This document shows positions 17,660 through 27,409 of a DNA stretch of 64,000 nt, piece by piece. Under the pieces are notes generated by a model, which made no database searches, was not told the origin of the DNA, and was given only the letters and a program-made list of their open reading frames with translations. The DNA lies in the NCBI GenBank assembly GCA_022813675.1, contig CP063375.1, forward strand, positions 310,001 to 374,000, given 5' to 3'. The position numbers and the translations under genes were made by a program. Position 1 is the stretch's first letter. Each line of letters starts with the position of its first letter. Source of the DNA: Deferribacteraceae bacterium V6Fe1 (GTDB lineage Bacteria > Chrysiogenota > Deferribacteres > Deferribacterales > Deferrivibrionaceae).

Positions 17660-18682
17660 TTAGAAGTTCATCTGCCATTTAGCGCCAAAATATGTCTCTT
17701 TACCTTGCTTAACTTTTGCACTGTCTTCCATATAGTCATAAAGTGCTATTTCTGGCTGCACAAAGAAACCTTTAGCAAACATATATTGTAAGTTAGCATA
17801 TACTGACTGCTGAGTATCAGCTTGAGCTAAGTCACTTCTATCAGAGCTGGCATAACCATAACCAACTTCAAATTTCATATTATCTACTGGTTTAAAATTA
17901 ACTGCAAGAGCTACACCAAAATCTTTTGTGTCTTTTGATTGTGTTGCAGCAAGGTTAGGACCAGAAGCTCCCATAGCTTTAGTGTTAGAACCATAGTAAC
18001 CTGTAAGAGCAAGGCCTGCAGCCCCAAGATTAGCTGTGGTATCCAAACCAACAACATATGCATCAGTATCGAAATAAGTTGCAGTTTCAGTTTCAGCTGA
18101 GAAAGTCTGATAACCAGCGAAAATTCTTACTTTAGCTGGATCAAGTTTTACAGTATAATCAGCTTCAATTCTTGGCATTGTAACGTCATAATTAGTGAAA
18201 TCAGATTGTTTGTTCCTTACAAGAGCTATTCTTGCCCCAGCTACATCAACCATAACAGCTTCATTTCTACCGGTAAAGAAAGCACCCCAACCAAGAAGGT
18301 CCCCATCATCTTTAGAAACTTGGTCAATAGAAAGAACGTTCAATGGGTTCCAAAGCTGACCAATAGAAAGCTTCAAACCACCAAAATCATAAGTACCATA
18401 CATTAATCTTGTACCAACAGCATTGCTATCGCTAGCACCTTTAACATAAAGCTCTACATGAGCTGAAAACTTGTCACTTACTTTAACTTTCGCACCAACA
18501 CGGCTGTTACCCTGAAGACCAAAACCTCTTAAATCAGTATCTGATTTACCTGTAGCAGAATAATCTTTATCCTGGCTTACATAAAAAGTTTTAAATCTCA
18601 TACTACCATAAAGTCCCCAATCAGCAGCAAATGCTGAAACAGCAAAAAGTGTTAATGCCAATACAACTAAAAACTTCTTCAT
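17660..18682 (-). CDS. Porin-like outer membrane beta-barrel protein
   Basis: This 340-residue predicted outer membrane barrel has the signal peptide MKKFLVVLALTLFAVSAFAA and the terminal strand YFGAKWQMNF. It is paralogous to the gene just downstream. The variable segments lie in the middle (predicted loops), while the N-terminal quarter and C-terminus are nearly identical, as expected for tandem porins with different loop surfaces. It has its own strong promoter (18834-18862), a long leader of about 145 bases and a terminator at 17607-17638, which suggests high expression. Confidence 0.82.
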   Translation of the reverse strand: MKKFLVVLALTLFAVSAFAADWGLYGSMRFKTFYVSQDKDYSATGKSDTDLRGFGLQGNSRVGAKVKVSDKFSAHVELYVKGASDSNAVGTRLMYGTYDFGGLKLSIGQLWNPLNVLSIDQVSKDDGDLLGWGAFFTGRNEAVMVDVAGARIALVRNKQSDFTNYDVTMPRIEADYTVKLDPAKVRIFAGYQTFSAETETATYFDTDAYVVGLDTTANLGAAGLALTGYYGSNTKAMGASGPNLAATQSKDTKDFGVALAVNFKPVDNMKFEVGYGYASSDRSDLAQADTQQSVYANLQYMFAKGFFVQPEIALYDYMEDSAKVKQGKETYFGAKWQMNF

Positions 18683-19003
18683 ACTCTTTTCCTCCTGTAG
18701 GTTATTAAATTCTTTTTTTTGGTAAAACGCAAATTGTGTTACAATGAGTTACTTTTTCTACTCTTTGCCTTTTCACCTCCTTTAAATCTTTTTCAAACCT
18801 AAATATTTCTGCTACTATGTTAATTCACACTAAAACATAACACACGTAAATTGCCTTGTCAATAAAATTAATCCATTTTATTAACACTGTGTTATAATAT
18901 TTTTCTTACCCAATAAATTTAGTTTAGACACAAAATTAATTTCTTGCTTTTAATGAAAATGGGTATTAAAATAATTAAAAATATATAAAAGAACGGTAGG
19001 TAA
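18683..19003. other. Divergent intergenic region between porin and recJ
   Basis: These 321 bases hold no gene. They contain the porin Shine-Dalgarno and long leader, the porin promoter (18834-18862) and, toward recJ, a TATAAT at 18893-18898. The short palindrome AACACTGTGTT (18883-18893) overlaps the upstream edge of that -10 and could be an operator. No good -35 for recJ was found. Confidence 0.6.
18834..18862 (-). promoter_or_regulatory. Strong sigma-70-like promoter of the porin gene
   Basis: On the minus strand, TTGACA (18857-18862) and TATGTT (18834-18839) are separated by exactly 17 bases. Transcription should start near 18827, which gives an untranslated leader of about 145 bases. Confidence 0.65.
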
Positions 19004-20776
19004 ATGGGGATTGATAAGGATGTTAGCTTAGCCAAGAGTATCAAGTATCGTTGGGTTTACGAACAGGCTGATAAATCAAATATTTTTCATTTGAATACTT
19101 CACTTGGGATACCTATCCCAATCGCAGAGGCTTTAATCAAACGCGGCATAATAAGCGTGGATGATGCAAAGATATACTTTGATGTGCCTCTTAAGGATTT
19201 AATAAATCCGTTTCTTCTAAAAGATATGGAAAAAGCGGTAAAAAGGATAACACAAGCCATTTTTAACCGCGAAAAGATATGTATTTACGGCGATTATGAT
19301 GTGGACGGGATTACTTCCACCTCACTTCTTTATCTCTTTTTGAAAGAATTAAACGCAAGGGTCATATATTATGTCCCAAACAGGCTTGAAGAGGGGTATG
19401 GACTTAACAAAGAGGCAATTGACGATATTGCCGGACAAAATGTCGACCTGATGATTACTGTCGACTGTGGAATAACAGCCGTCAGTGAAGTGGCTTATGC
19501 CGCAAGTAAAGGGATTGACATCATTGTTACCGACCATCATCAGCAAGGGGATGAACTCCCTGTAAAGGCGTATGCTATCGTCAATCCGATGCAATTTGAC
19601 GACAACTACCCATTCAAACATTTATCCGGAGTCGGAGTAGCCTTCAAGCTTTTGATGGCTTTAAGATACCATCTGCATAATTCTACTGACTACAAATACA
19701 GTCTGCCAAATTTGAAAAAATACCTTGATATTGTGACACTTGGCACCATTGCCGATGTAGTCCCTCTAATCGGCGAAAATAGGATATTTGTAAAACACGG
19801 CCTCAAGATGCTTAGCGAAAAAAGCTCAAGAGTGGGGCTTGAAGAGCTTAAAAAGATTACCGGGCTTACAAATGTCAACCTGAATGCCTCTCATATTGGA
19901 TTTGTAATTGCACCAAGGATAAATGCAGTAGGACGGATGGGCTGTAGCGACAGAGGGGTAAGACTGTTAATAACTGACGATAGAAATGAAGCTCGCTGGC
20001 TTGCCGAAGAGCTCGATATGGAAAACAGATACAGACAGGGGATAGAAAAGACCATTCTCGCCGAATCCTATGCAAAGATAGAAAGGCATAGGCTTCATGA
20101 AAAATATCGTGGCATCGTGCTGTATTCGGAAGATTGGCACCCTGGGGTAATCGGAATCGTAGCTTCGAGAGTGGTGGAAAAATATTTCAGACCCACAATC
20201 GTAATTACGATGGAAAACGGCCTTGGAAAAGGCTCTGCAAGAAGTATTCCTGCCTTTCACCTTTATGACGGGCTGAAAGATATTTCAGAGCTTTTGGTCA
20301 GCTTTGGGGGGCATAAATATGCTGCAGGGCTTAAAATTGTTGCAGAAAATATAAAGACACTTCAAAAGGAGTTTCACAACATAATCTCTTCTCAATTGAC
20401 TGATGAAGATTTTATCCCTGAAATTAACATTGATGCGATTGTCACTGAAAATCAGGTGGATGATGAGCTGATTGAGTGGCTTAACAAGATGAGGCCTTTT
20501 GGAAGTGGTAACAGTGAGCCTATTTTCCTGATGAAAGGGCTTAGGAAATATCAACAATTTTTTTACATCGGAAAAGATAAAAAACATATAAAAGGCTTTT
20601 TGGAGAAAAACGGTAAAGTATTTCAGGTAATCGGCTACAACATGCCTGAATATGAAAAAATCCTTAAAAAAAGTGAGTATTTTGATATAGCATTTATCCC
20701 GGAATACAATACTTGGCTTGGCGAAAAAACAGTCCAACTAAAATTGAAAGACATAAGAGAATCGGATGAGTGTTAA
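19004..20776 (+). CDS. recJ: Single-stranded-DNA-specific exonuclease RecJ
   Basis: RecJ degrades single-stranded DNA 5' to 3' in recombination and mismatch repair. The 590-residue protein has the DHH-phosphoesterase motifs (CIYGDYDVDGITSTS, VDCGITA, TDHHQQGDELP for motif III). It also has the DHHA1 domain (WHPGVIGIVASRVVEKYF, GKGSARSI and FGGHKYAAGL) and the C-terminal OB-like domain. Length and motif order are normal. The ATG is preceded by GGTAGG. The gene overlaps rel by 11 bases, so the two are cotranscribed. Confidence 0.95.
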   Translation: MGIDKDVSLAKSIKYRWVYEQADKSNIFHLNTSLGIPIPIAEALIKRGIISVDDAKIYFDVPLKDLINPFLLKDMEKAVKRITQAIFNREKICIYGDYDVDGITSTSLLYLFLKELNARVIYYVPNRLEEGYGLNKEAIDDIAGQNVDLMITVDCGITAVSEVAYAASKGIDIIVTDHHQQGDELPVKAYAIVNPMQFDDNYPFKHLSGVGVAFKLLMALRYHLHNSTDYKYSLPNLKKYLDIVTLGTIADVVPLIGENRIFVKHGLKMLSEKSSRVGLEELKKITGLTNVNLNASHIGFVIAPRINAVGRMGCSDRGVRLLITDDRNEARWLAEELDMENRYRQGIEKTILAESYAKIERHRLHEKYRGIVLYSEDWHPGVIGIVASRVVEKYFRPTIVITMENGLGKGSARSIPAFHLYDGLKDISELLVSFGGHKYAAGLKIVAENIKTLQKEFHNIISSQLTDEDFIPEINIDAIVTENQVDDELIEWLNKMRPFGSGNSEPIFLMKGLRKYQQFFYIGKDKKHIKGFLEKNGKVFQVIGYNMPEYEKILKKSEYFDIAFIPEYNTWLGEKTVQLKLKDIRESDEC

Positions 20777-22907
20777 GACAAGAAATATTCGAATAATGGA
20801 TATTCAGGAAAAAGTATTGCAGAGCAGTGAAAATGCCCAAGCAGACCTTGAAAAGCTGCATAAAGCATACGTGTATGCTGCTCAAAAACATAGAGGTCAG
20901 CTAAGACAAAGCGGCGAGCCGTATTTGTCACACCCTCTTTGCGTAAGCTATATCCTTGCAGAAATGAATATGGATATAGACACTGTAATAGCAGGACTGC
21001 TTCACGATACCCTTGAAGACACCGACGCTACTTTCGAAGAGTTGGAAGAGCTTTTTGGCAGAGATGTGGCTTTTCTCGTAGACGGTGTATCAAAAATCGG
21101 AAAAATAAAGTTTAAATCATCCGAGCAAAAGATGGCGGAAAATTTCCGCAAGATGCTCATTTCGATGTCTCAAGATGTAAGAGTCATAGTAATAAAACTT
21201 GCCGACCGACTTCACAACATGCGCACAATTGACTATTTGAGAGAGGACAAACAACAAAGAATCGCACAAGAGACAATGGAAATTTACGCTCCCCTTGCCC
21301 ACAGGCTCGGTATCGCATGGATAAAGTGGGAGCTTGAAGATATGTCTTTTCGCATACTCGATAAAGAAAAATATTATGAAATCTACAACAAAGTTAAGCT
21401 AAAGAGAAGTGAGAGGGAAGAATACTTAAATGATATTCTCAAAGTTGTTAAAGAGCAGCTTAAAAAGAATAATATAGATGCGGATGTATCCGGCAGGCCA
21501 AAGCATTTTTATTCAATTTATAAAAAGATGGTCATAAAAAAGACAAGCTTTGATGAAATCTACGACTTGTTGGCTTTAAGAATTATAGTAAAAACATTGC
21601 CTGAGTGTTATTCGGTATTGGGTCTTATTCACAGTATCTGGAAACCTTTGCCCGGCAGATTTAAAGATTATATAGCAATGCCCAAAGCTAACCTTTATCA
21701 GTCACTTCATACGACGGTAATCGGTCCTAAAGGGATGACGGTAGAGTTTCAGATACGCACGGAAGAGATGCACAGGATTGCAGAAGAAGGGATTGCGGCT
21801 CACTGGCGATACAAGGAAGGGAAAAAGTTTGACCCGAAAGAGGACAAGGCTTTTGTATGGTTGAGGCAACTTCTTGACCAAAAAGAGCTGAAAAATCCCG
21901 AAGAGCTTGTAGAAGCCTTAAAAGAAGATGTCCTACCTGCACAAATCTATGTATTTACCCCCGCAGGTGACGTGGTAGAGCTTCCAAGAGGCTCAACCCC
22001 TATAGATTTTGCCTACGCAATCCACTCGGAAGTAGGTAACAAATGCGTAGGAGCAAAGATTGACGGCAGGATTGTCCCTTTAAAATACAAATTAAAAGGC
22101 GGGGAAAAGATAGAAGTATTAACATCCCCAAACCAAGAGCCAAGAAGAGATTGGCTTAATTTTGTCAAGACAAACAGGGCAAAGTCGAGAATCAGGGCAT
22201 ATTTGAGAAAGAAAGAGGACGAAAGGGCAATCAATACCGCTCATAATCTTCTTGAAAATGAATTTTCCGACAGAGGGCTTAATTTTAAGGAAATTTTACA
22301 CAGCAAAGAAAGTCTAAACAAAATTTTTGAAAAATTTAATATTAAGTCAGTGGATGATTTTCTCAAAGCTGTCGGTTTTGGAAGATTATCCGCAAAACAG
22401 GTTGCAAATCTTTTTGCAAGACTTGACGAAAAAGACGATATCATTTCAAAGCCAACAAAGGTTAAGGCTGAGCCTTTTAAAATAAAAGGGATAGATGATG
22501 TAATGGTAAGAGTGGCAAAATGCTGCAACCCACTGCCAGGGGATGATGTGAAGGGGTATATAAGTGTGGGTCGCGGGATTATAGTCCATAAAGCCGATTG
22601 TCAAAATCTTAAAAATACGACGGTCAGTGAAGACAGATTAATAGAAGTAATCTGGGATGAGACCAAAAGATTTAAATCAAAAGTAAAGATAAATAGTATC
22701 ACTGAGGACAGACCGGGGATGCTCAATGAAATTACCACCGTTATTAAGGATATGGGGATAAACATAATAGAGTTGTCAGCTAAGCCTATGTCAGAAGGCA
22801 GGGCAAGGCAAAACTTTACAATAGAAATCGCATCCAAAGACCAGCTTGAAAAGTTGACCGGCAAACTCAAAAGCTTGCCGGGGATGATCTCTTTTACAGC
22901 TATTTAA
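20766..22907 (+). CDS. rel: Bifunctional (p)ppGpp synthetase/hydrolase, RelA/SpoT family
   Basis: This enzyme makes and breaks the stringent-response alarmones. The 713-residue protein has an HD hydrolase domain with intact motifs (YLSHPL, LLHDTLEDT). The synthetase domain carries the RFKDY loop typical of bifunctional Rel enzymes, plus HTTVIGP and EFQIRT. TGS (QIYVFTPAGDVVELPRGSTP), zinc-finger-like (VAKCCNPLPGDDVKG) and C-terminal ACT domains complete it. Both catalytic halves look active. The start at 20766 overlaps recJ; an internal ATG at 20796 is a possible alternative. It ends 1 base before the convergent Maf gene, with no terminator between them. Confidence 0.95.
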   Translation: MSVKTRNIRIMDIQEKVLQSSENAQADLEKLHKAYVYAAQKHRGQLRQSGEPYLSHPLCVSYILAEMNMDIDTVIAGLLHDTLEDTDATFEELEELFGRDVAFLVDGVSKIGKIKFKSSEQKMAENFRKMLISMSQDVRVIVIKLADRLHNMRTIDYLREDKQQRIAQETMEIYAPLAHRLGIAWIKWELEDMSFRILDKEKYYEIYNKVKLKRSEREEYLNDILKVVKEQLKKNNIDADVSGRPKHFYSIYKKMVIKKTSFDEIYDLLALRIIVKTLPECYSVLGLIHSIWKPLPGRFKDYIAMPKANLYQSLHTTVIGPKGMTVEFQIRTEEMHRIAEEGIAAHWRYKEGKKFDPKEDKAFVWLRQLLDQKELKNPEELVEALKEDVLPAQIYVFTPAGDVVELPRGSTPIDFAYAIHSEVGNKCVGAKIDGRIVPLKYKLKGGEKIEVLTSPNQEPRRDWLNFVKTNRAKSRIRAYLRKKEDERAINTAHNLLENEFSDRGLNFKEILHSKESLNKIFEKFNIKSVDDFLKAVGFGRLSAKQVANLFARLDEKDDIISKPTKVKAEPFKIKGIDDVMVRVAKCCNPLPGDDVKGYISVGRGIIVHKADCQNLKNTTVSEDRLIEVIWDETKRFKSKVKINSITEDRPGMLNEITTVIKDMGINIIELSAKPMSEGRARQNFTIEIASKDQLEKLTGKLKSLPGMISFTAI

Positions 22908-22908
22908 T

Positions 22909-24786
22909 CTAATTTTCTTCCAATTTGGCTTTCATCTCATACAAAGACTTTTTCATAGCTTCGATGAGCTTTATCATTACACCATACATATCATAAAGTA
23001 GCTTTACTACTGTAAAATTTATATCACGAGGATGATTGTTTGAATTTCTCACGCCATTTATTTCTATAATCGTAGTCAAATAATAAGACTGCACAAAATG
23101 CATAAATATCTCAAAAAACTTCCTTTCACCAAAAATTGCCAATGTTTTCTGCACTTCGTCAAAAGTTTTTCTTGCGTACTCTTCATCTATGACCTTTTCT
23201 TTTTCATACCTAACAATGACATTGTTAATGAACTCAACAGCTTTGTTAAAACCGTATGTAAGCCTTTCGATAACATTTTCCGAATATTGTATGGCTTCGT
23301 TTACCTTGTCCATAGACTGTTTTTTATACTTTTCCTTTTCCGCCTCATCAGGATATTTGAGATTTGATTTAATATTATCTATTACACTGATATCTTCATT
23401 AATATACTTTTCAATTGCCTCTTTGAAGGTCATTATTTTTGTGCCATAAATTTTTGCTCCCCCTTCGGTAGCATTAATCACTTCCCCTTTAAAACCTGCT
23501 ATATCTTTTTCATAGTATTTCATAAATTTGTACCAAACATCCGTCGTCTTGATTTTTGGCACATAATTACCTTCTACTTCCAATATTTGACGTTTTGTGT
23601 GATATTGCTCTTCTTTTTCACCAAATGTGGCACCGGAGGCATGAGTCACTTCATTTTCTCCAAAAGCCAAATCTTGACCAATAAGGATAATAGGGTTACA
23701 CCCCAAAAATTCCAAAATCTTAAACGCCATATTCGCAGCAGAAGGTCCGATATCCAAAGTCCCTTTTTCAATCTCAAGCCACTGAAAAGTAGCAAAATTT
23801 CGATAGACAATTATCCTTTCTCCGGGAAAATTAGTATATGTTTCAGGGCGGATTACAGGACATGCTGACAAATAAACATCCTTTACATCTTCTTGGGTAA
23901 GCCCTTCAAAGAGCTTTGAAGTAGCAATTACCCTTTCAAGGGAAGTAACTAAGTGCGGCTTGAGACCATTCTTTTTCATTATCCTCAAAGATGCGTCTGC
24001 AGCACAAATAACGGCCTTGTTTTCAAGCCCCTTTAGCAAGTGAATGTTCTTATTTAGAGATGGACCTGTTGCCACGACAATGCCTGGTTTCCCATCAAAA
24101 ATGCCTTCTAAATCTTTAATCCCGGGCCAGCCAATTATCTCATTGATATTTAAAAATGTATTTACAATACCAATTAGCGAGTCCCAAGGGTCATTGCCAA
24201 AGTGCAATAAAACTTCTTTTACTGCATCTTTTAAATGAGACATAACTTTCTTATAATAATCTCCATTTAGCCTCAAAGATAAGCTATTGTCTATAATATT
24301 AATTGCTTTAACAAAAAGCTTTAAATTACCCATAAATAATATGGCATGCAAATTCACAAACACATCGTTAATCGGAATATCAATTAAAAGCTTTACACGT
24401 GAATCAGATATTACCGGTGTCAAGTCTATTGTGTAAAGTGCAACATAAAAAGGCTCAAATTCAGGCTCAAACACAATTAAAACAGACTCTTGCACCGCAA
24501 ATTTTTGTAAAAAAGTCAATATTTCATACCCAAGCCCAAATCCAAAAAATATATTCAAAACCGGGAGTCTAATTTTGTTTCTCAAATCAGCTTGGACATA
24601 AGCCAGCGGGTCATTGTTGTCATAAGCAAGTAGCTTTTCAGGCAAATAAATTAAATTTGGAATTTTGTCGGGATGATTAGAAGATATGGTGTTATACTTA
24701 CCATTACTTTTATATGATTCAACTTTTTTTGCCAAATCGGGTCTAAATTTTTTAAGTGCCTGAAAATTTTTTTCATAAATATTCAC
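22909..24786 (-). CDS. Motility-associated factor (Maf) glycosyltransferase, MptE/DUF115 domain
   Basis: This is a probable cytoplasmic transferase that adds nonulosonic acid to flagellin Ser/Thr residues. The 625-residue protein contains the Maf/MptE-like core (GKPGIVVATGPSLNKNIHLL, VICAADASLRIMKKNGLKPH, ILIGQDLAFGENEVTHASG). A long helical C-terminal part rich in K, E and Y follows. It uses a GTG start with AAGGAG five bases upstream. It is the last gene of the pse cluster, 9 bases after pseI, which fits the usual pairing of Maf with pseudaminic acid synthesis in flagellar loci. Maf function is known from Campylobacter, Aeromonas and Magnetospirillum; the donor here is inferred from context. 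Confidence 0.82.
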   Translation of the reverse strand: MNIYEKNFQALKKFRPDLAKKVESYKSNGKYNTISSNHPDKIPNLIYLPEKLLAYDNNDPLAYVQADLRNKIRLPVLNIFFGFGLGYEILTFLQKFAVQESVLIVFEPEFEPFYVALYTIDLTPVISDSRVKLLIDIPINDVFVNLHAILFMGNLKLFVKAINIIDNSLSLRLNGDYYKKVMSHLKDAVKEVLLHFGNDPWDSLIGIVNTFLNINEIIGWPGIKDLEGIFDGKPGIVVATGPSLNKNIHLLKGLENKAVICAADASLRIMKKNGLKPHLVTSLERVIATSKLFEGLTQEDVKDVYLSACPVIRPETYTNFPGERIIVYRNFATFQWLEIEKGTLDIGPSAANMAFKILEFLGCNPIILIGQDLAFGENEVTHASGATFGEKEEQYHTKRQILEVEGNYVPKIKTTDVWYKFMKYYEKDIAGFKGEVINATEGGAKIYGTKIMTFKEAIEKYINEDISVIDNIKSNLKYPDEAEKEKYKKQSMDKVNEAIQYSENVIERLTYGFNKAVEFINNVIVRYEKEKVIDEEYARKTFDEVQKTLAIFGERKFFEIFMHFVQSYYLTTIIEINGVRNSNNHPRDINFTVVKLLYDMYGVMIKLIEAMKKSLYEMKAKLEEN

Positions 24787-24795
24787 ATCAACTCC

Positions 24796-25812
24796 TTATT
24801 CTGTAATAAATTCTAACTTTAGTGGCGTGCCTTTTGCAAGGTCATATTTTGCCTTTTTACCCAATACACTTTTTAAATATTTAGGATGTAAGCCGTAGCC
24901 AGGTCTTATAGAGCGAATGTTATCATTAGTTAAAAAATCACCTGCTTTAATGTCTTTAACTACAAATAGACTCCTTGCAAAAATCCTACTCTTCTCCACT
25001 TTTTCCGATATTTCATACGTAACTTTGCCAAGAGCTTTTTCTACCTCTCTAATAGAGCTTACCATCGCTTTAAATTCTTTCGGCTCTAATGAAAAAGCCG
25101 CATCCGGACCACCAAGCTTTTTATCAAGTATAAAATGCTTCTCAATTACCCTTGCACCAAGCGCAACTGCTGCAATTGGCACAGATATACCGAGAGTATG
25201 GTCAGATAGCCCCACTGTTACCCCAAACCGATTTTTCATATCGGGAATGGTAAGCAAGTTTGCTTCTTCAAATGGTGCAGGATAAGCAGATGTACATTTT
25301 AACAGCGTAATATCATTGCAACCATTCTTCTTGCATGTCTCAACAGCAAGCTCAATATCTTCAATAGTGGCTATCCCTGTAGATATAATCATCGGCTTGC
25401 CTTTAAATGCAATATATTCAATGAGTGGAATATCTGTAATCTCAAATGAAGCAACTTTATAAATTGTGACATTCAGCTCCTCAAGAAAATCTACGGCAGT
25501 CTTATCAAAAGGTGTGGAAAAGAAAACAAGTCCAAGCTTTTCTGCTAACTCTTTTAGTTCAAAATGCCACTCCCATGGGGTATATGCTTGTTTGTAAAGT
25601 TCGTAAAGTGTTTTTCCGTCCCAAAGTGTGCCTTGCTTAATCTGAAAATATTTATTGTCACAATCTATTGTCAGTGTATCAGGAGTATAAGTCTGTAATT
25701 TTACAGCATTAGCTCCTGCTTCTTTCATCGCATAAATTGTCTCTTTTGCGATATTTATATCATGATTATGGTTGGCAGAAAGCTCAGCAATAATAAAGAC
25801 ATTGTTATTCAT
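24796..25812 (-). CDS. pseI: Pseudaminic acid synthase PseI (NeuB family)
   Basis: The enzyme condenses phosphoenolpyruvate with a 6-deoxy-AltdiNAc-type sugar to give a pseudaminic acid. The 338-residue protein has the NeuB barrel (IAELSANHNHDINIAKETI, AGANAVKLQTYTPDT, FFSTPFD, KVASFEITDIPL, STGIATIEDIE, GLSDHTLG, IEKHFILD). A C-terminal SAF/antifreeze-like domain follows (FARSLFVVKDIKAGDFLT, IRSIRPGYGLHPKYL). It overlaps the formyltransferase gene by 4 bases. PseI is preferred over NeuB/LegI because PseB, PseC and PseG flank it. Confidence 0.9.
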   Translation of the reverse strand: MNNNVFIIAELSANHNHDINIAKETIYAMKEAGANAVKLQTYTPDTLTIDCDNKYFQIKQGTLWDGKTLYELYKQAYTPWEWHFELKELAEKLGLVFFSTPFDKTAVDFLEELNVTIYKVASFEITDIPLIEYIAFKGKPMIISTGIATIEDIELAVETCKKNGCNDITLLKCTSAYPAPFEEANLLTIPDMKNRFGVTVGLSDHTLGISVPIAAVALGARVIEKHFILDKKLGGPDAAFSLEPKEFKAMVSSIREVEKALGKVTYEISEKVEKSRIFARSLFVVKDIKAGDFLTNDNIRSIRPGYGLHPKYLKSVLGKKAKYDLAKGTPLKLEFITE

Positions 25813-26408
25813 ATTAGTCCTTTCTCGTTAATGACACGTTTTATATCCGAAATTTTTGTATGCCAAAATTTATCTCCAAAAAATTTTAACAAATTATCAA
25901 GCTCATTTTTCTTGTGAATAGTTGCTTTTCTATTATCCTGTTTTTTAGTAATAAATGAACCTGTTTTTATTTTACCCCAATTTTCTTTGAATAAATTTTG
26001 AATTTCAATGTTTAACTTATCATAAGTTGTAAAAAAAGTTTCTTCATTTTCATCAAATTGTAATTCTTTTTGAAAAATGATGTCCCCTGTATCTAATCCC
26101 TCGTCAATCATATGAATTGTAACGCCTTTAGGAGTATCCTCTATAAAGCTCCACACATTTGGGTGAGCACCGCGATTATAAGGCAGTAGTGAAATATGAA
26201 GATTAATAATTTTATTTCTGAATAAATTCACTATTTCTTTAGAGATAATATATCTATAATTATAACTTATTATTAAATTAGGGTTAAAGTTAGCAAACAG
26301 CTGTATACTCAACTTTTTATTATACATCAATATATTAGCATTTTTTAGTTTTAGCCATTCATAGAATCTATATGAAACTTCATTATTAGATAGAAATAAA
26401 ATTTTCAT
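25809..26408 (-). CDS. Formyltransferase-family enzyme, probable sugar N-formyltransferase replacing PseH
   Basis: This 199-residue protein has the 10-formyltetrahydrofolate transferase core. Its catalytic triad region is visible: Asn-His in INLHISLLPYNRGAHPNVW (NxHxSLLP motif) and the Asp in IDEGLDTGDIIF. It sits exactly where the N-acetyltransferase PseH is expected, overlapping pseG by 4 bases and pseI by 4 bases. No GNAT acetyltransferase is present in the cluster or fused to PseG. It therefore probably formylates the 4-amino group of the UDP-AltNAc intermediate, giving a 7-N-formyl pseudaminic acid. The family call is strong; the substrate is inferred from context. Confidence 0.78.
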   Translation of the reverse strand: MKILFLSNNEVSYRFYEWLKLKNANILMYNKKLSIQLFANFNPNLIISYNYRYIISKEIVNLFRNKIINLHISLLPYNRGAHPNVWSFIEDTPKGVTIHMIDEGLDTGDIIFQKELQFDENEETFFTTYDKLNIEIQNLFKENWGKIKTGSFITKKQDNRKATIHKKNELDNLLKFFGDKFWHTKISDIKRVINEKGLI

Positions 26409-27409
26409 TTACAAAAATACCCAAGCTCACTCTTTAGCTGATTTATAATCTTTAAAGCACCATTACCATAAATAAATCTCTTGGCACATTCAGATGCATT
26501 ATATCTTAAAGTATAAGAATGAAAATTTCTCAATAAATTTATTAAATTAGTTTCAATTATACTTTCTCCCCACCACCCCGCATTTTCTAAAAAGCCCAAT
26601 TCTTGCCATTTGGTAACATTTCCAATCTGATTATCTGCTACTATCACAGCAATTGTTGGTACACCTACTCTTGCAAGCTCGTACAAAGTTTGCCCACCGG
26701 CTGAAATTGCGATATCACTTCCCAGCATTACTACCTTCATTTTTTGAGCGTCAGGAAAATAAATTAAAACTGTATTTTCATCTGAAGCTTTCTCTATATC
26801 TTTTATATTCTTAAAACCTTTACCAATTATAACATTCTTTTTAATATTCGGATAGTTTTCAGCCAATAATTTTAAAACTTTTGGCGTCATATTGCGAAAA
26901 TCATCACCGCCAAATGTAATCATTATACTTTCTACATTATCTTTTATCTTTTTTTCCGGCACTTCCCAAAACTCTTTTCTAAGAGGTAAATATTCTAAAC
27001 CTAGCAAATAAGTAATATCATCTCTTTTAGGATAATCTAAATCTTTTGCATGAATATTACCATTTACTACAACTCCACTTGGATATTCTATTCTATTATT
27101 ATCATCATAATAAACTGGTAATTTTACTAATTTGCTAATTTTCTCATAAAGAGTTACATCTGCCAAATAACTATCAATTATAGCGATATCTGCATCTTTA
27201 ATCATATCAAAAAGTTTTTCTTGATTATCAATCCAGTTAAAAATTTCGTATTCAGTTTCTTTCACATACTCTTCAACAGATTCATCACCATTAATGATAA
27301 ATTTCGGCTTTATATTTTTAGTTTCGAATGCCTGATAAATTGCAATCATCCTCATAAAATGACCAAATCCTATATTTTTACCCGCTTCAGTAATTATAAA
27401 GGCTTTCAT
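26405..27409 (-). CDS. pseG: UDP-2,4-diamido-trideoxy-altrose hydrolase PseG
   Basis: PseG removes UDP from the diamino sugar to release the substrate for PseI. The 334-residue protein has a GT-B-like fold. The N-terminal GFGHFMRMIAIYQAF contains the His implicated in catalysis, and VDSYLADVT-like IIDSYLADVTLYEK follows. Other motifs are ITFGGDDFRNMTPKVL, the nucleotide-site AISAGGQTLYELARVGVP, and NQIGN. No fused acetyltransferase domain is seen at the C-terminus. It overlaps pseF and the formyltransferase gene by 4 bases each. Confidence 0.88.
   Translation of the reverse strand: MKAFIITEAGKNIGFGHFMRMIAIYQAFETKNIKPKFIINGDESVEEYVKETEYEIFNWIDNQEKLFDMIKDADIAIIDSYLADVTLYEKISKLVKLPVYYDDNNRIEYPSGVVVNGNIHAKDLDYPKRDDITYLLGLEYLPLRKEFWEVPEKKIKDNVESIMITFGGDDFRNMTPKVLKLLAENYPNIKKNVIIGKGFKNIKDIEKASDENTVLIYFPDAQKMKVVMLGSDIAISAGGQTLYELARVGVPTIAVIVADNQIGNVTKWQELGFLENAGWWGESIIETNLINLLRNFHSYTLRYNASECAKRFIYGNGALKIINQLKSELGYFCK

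Noticed and set aside
18883-18898. Complete recJ promoter
   Set aside because: The TATAAT is good, but no -35 at acceptable spacing was found, so it is only mentioned with the intergenic region.
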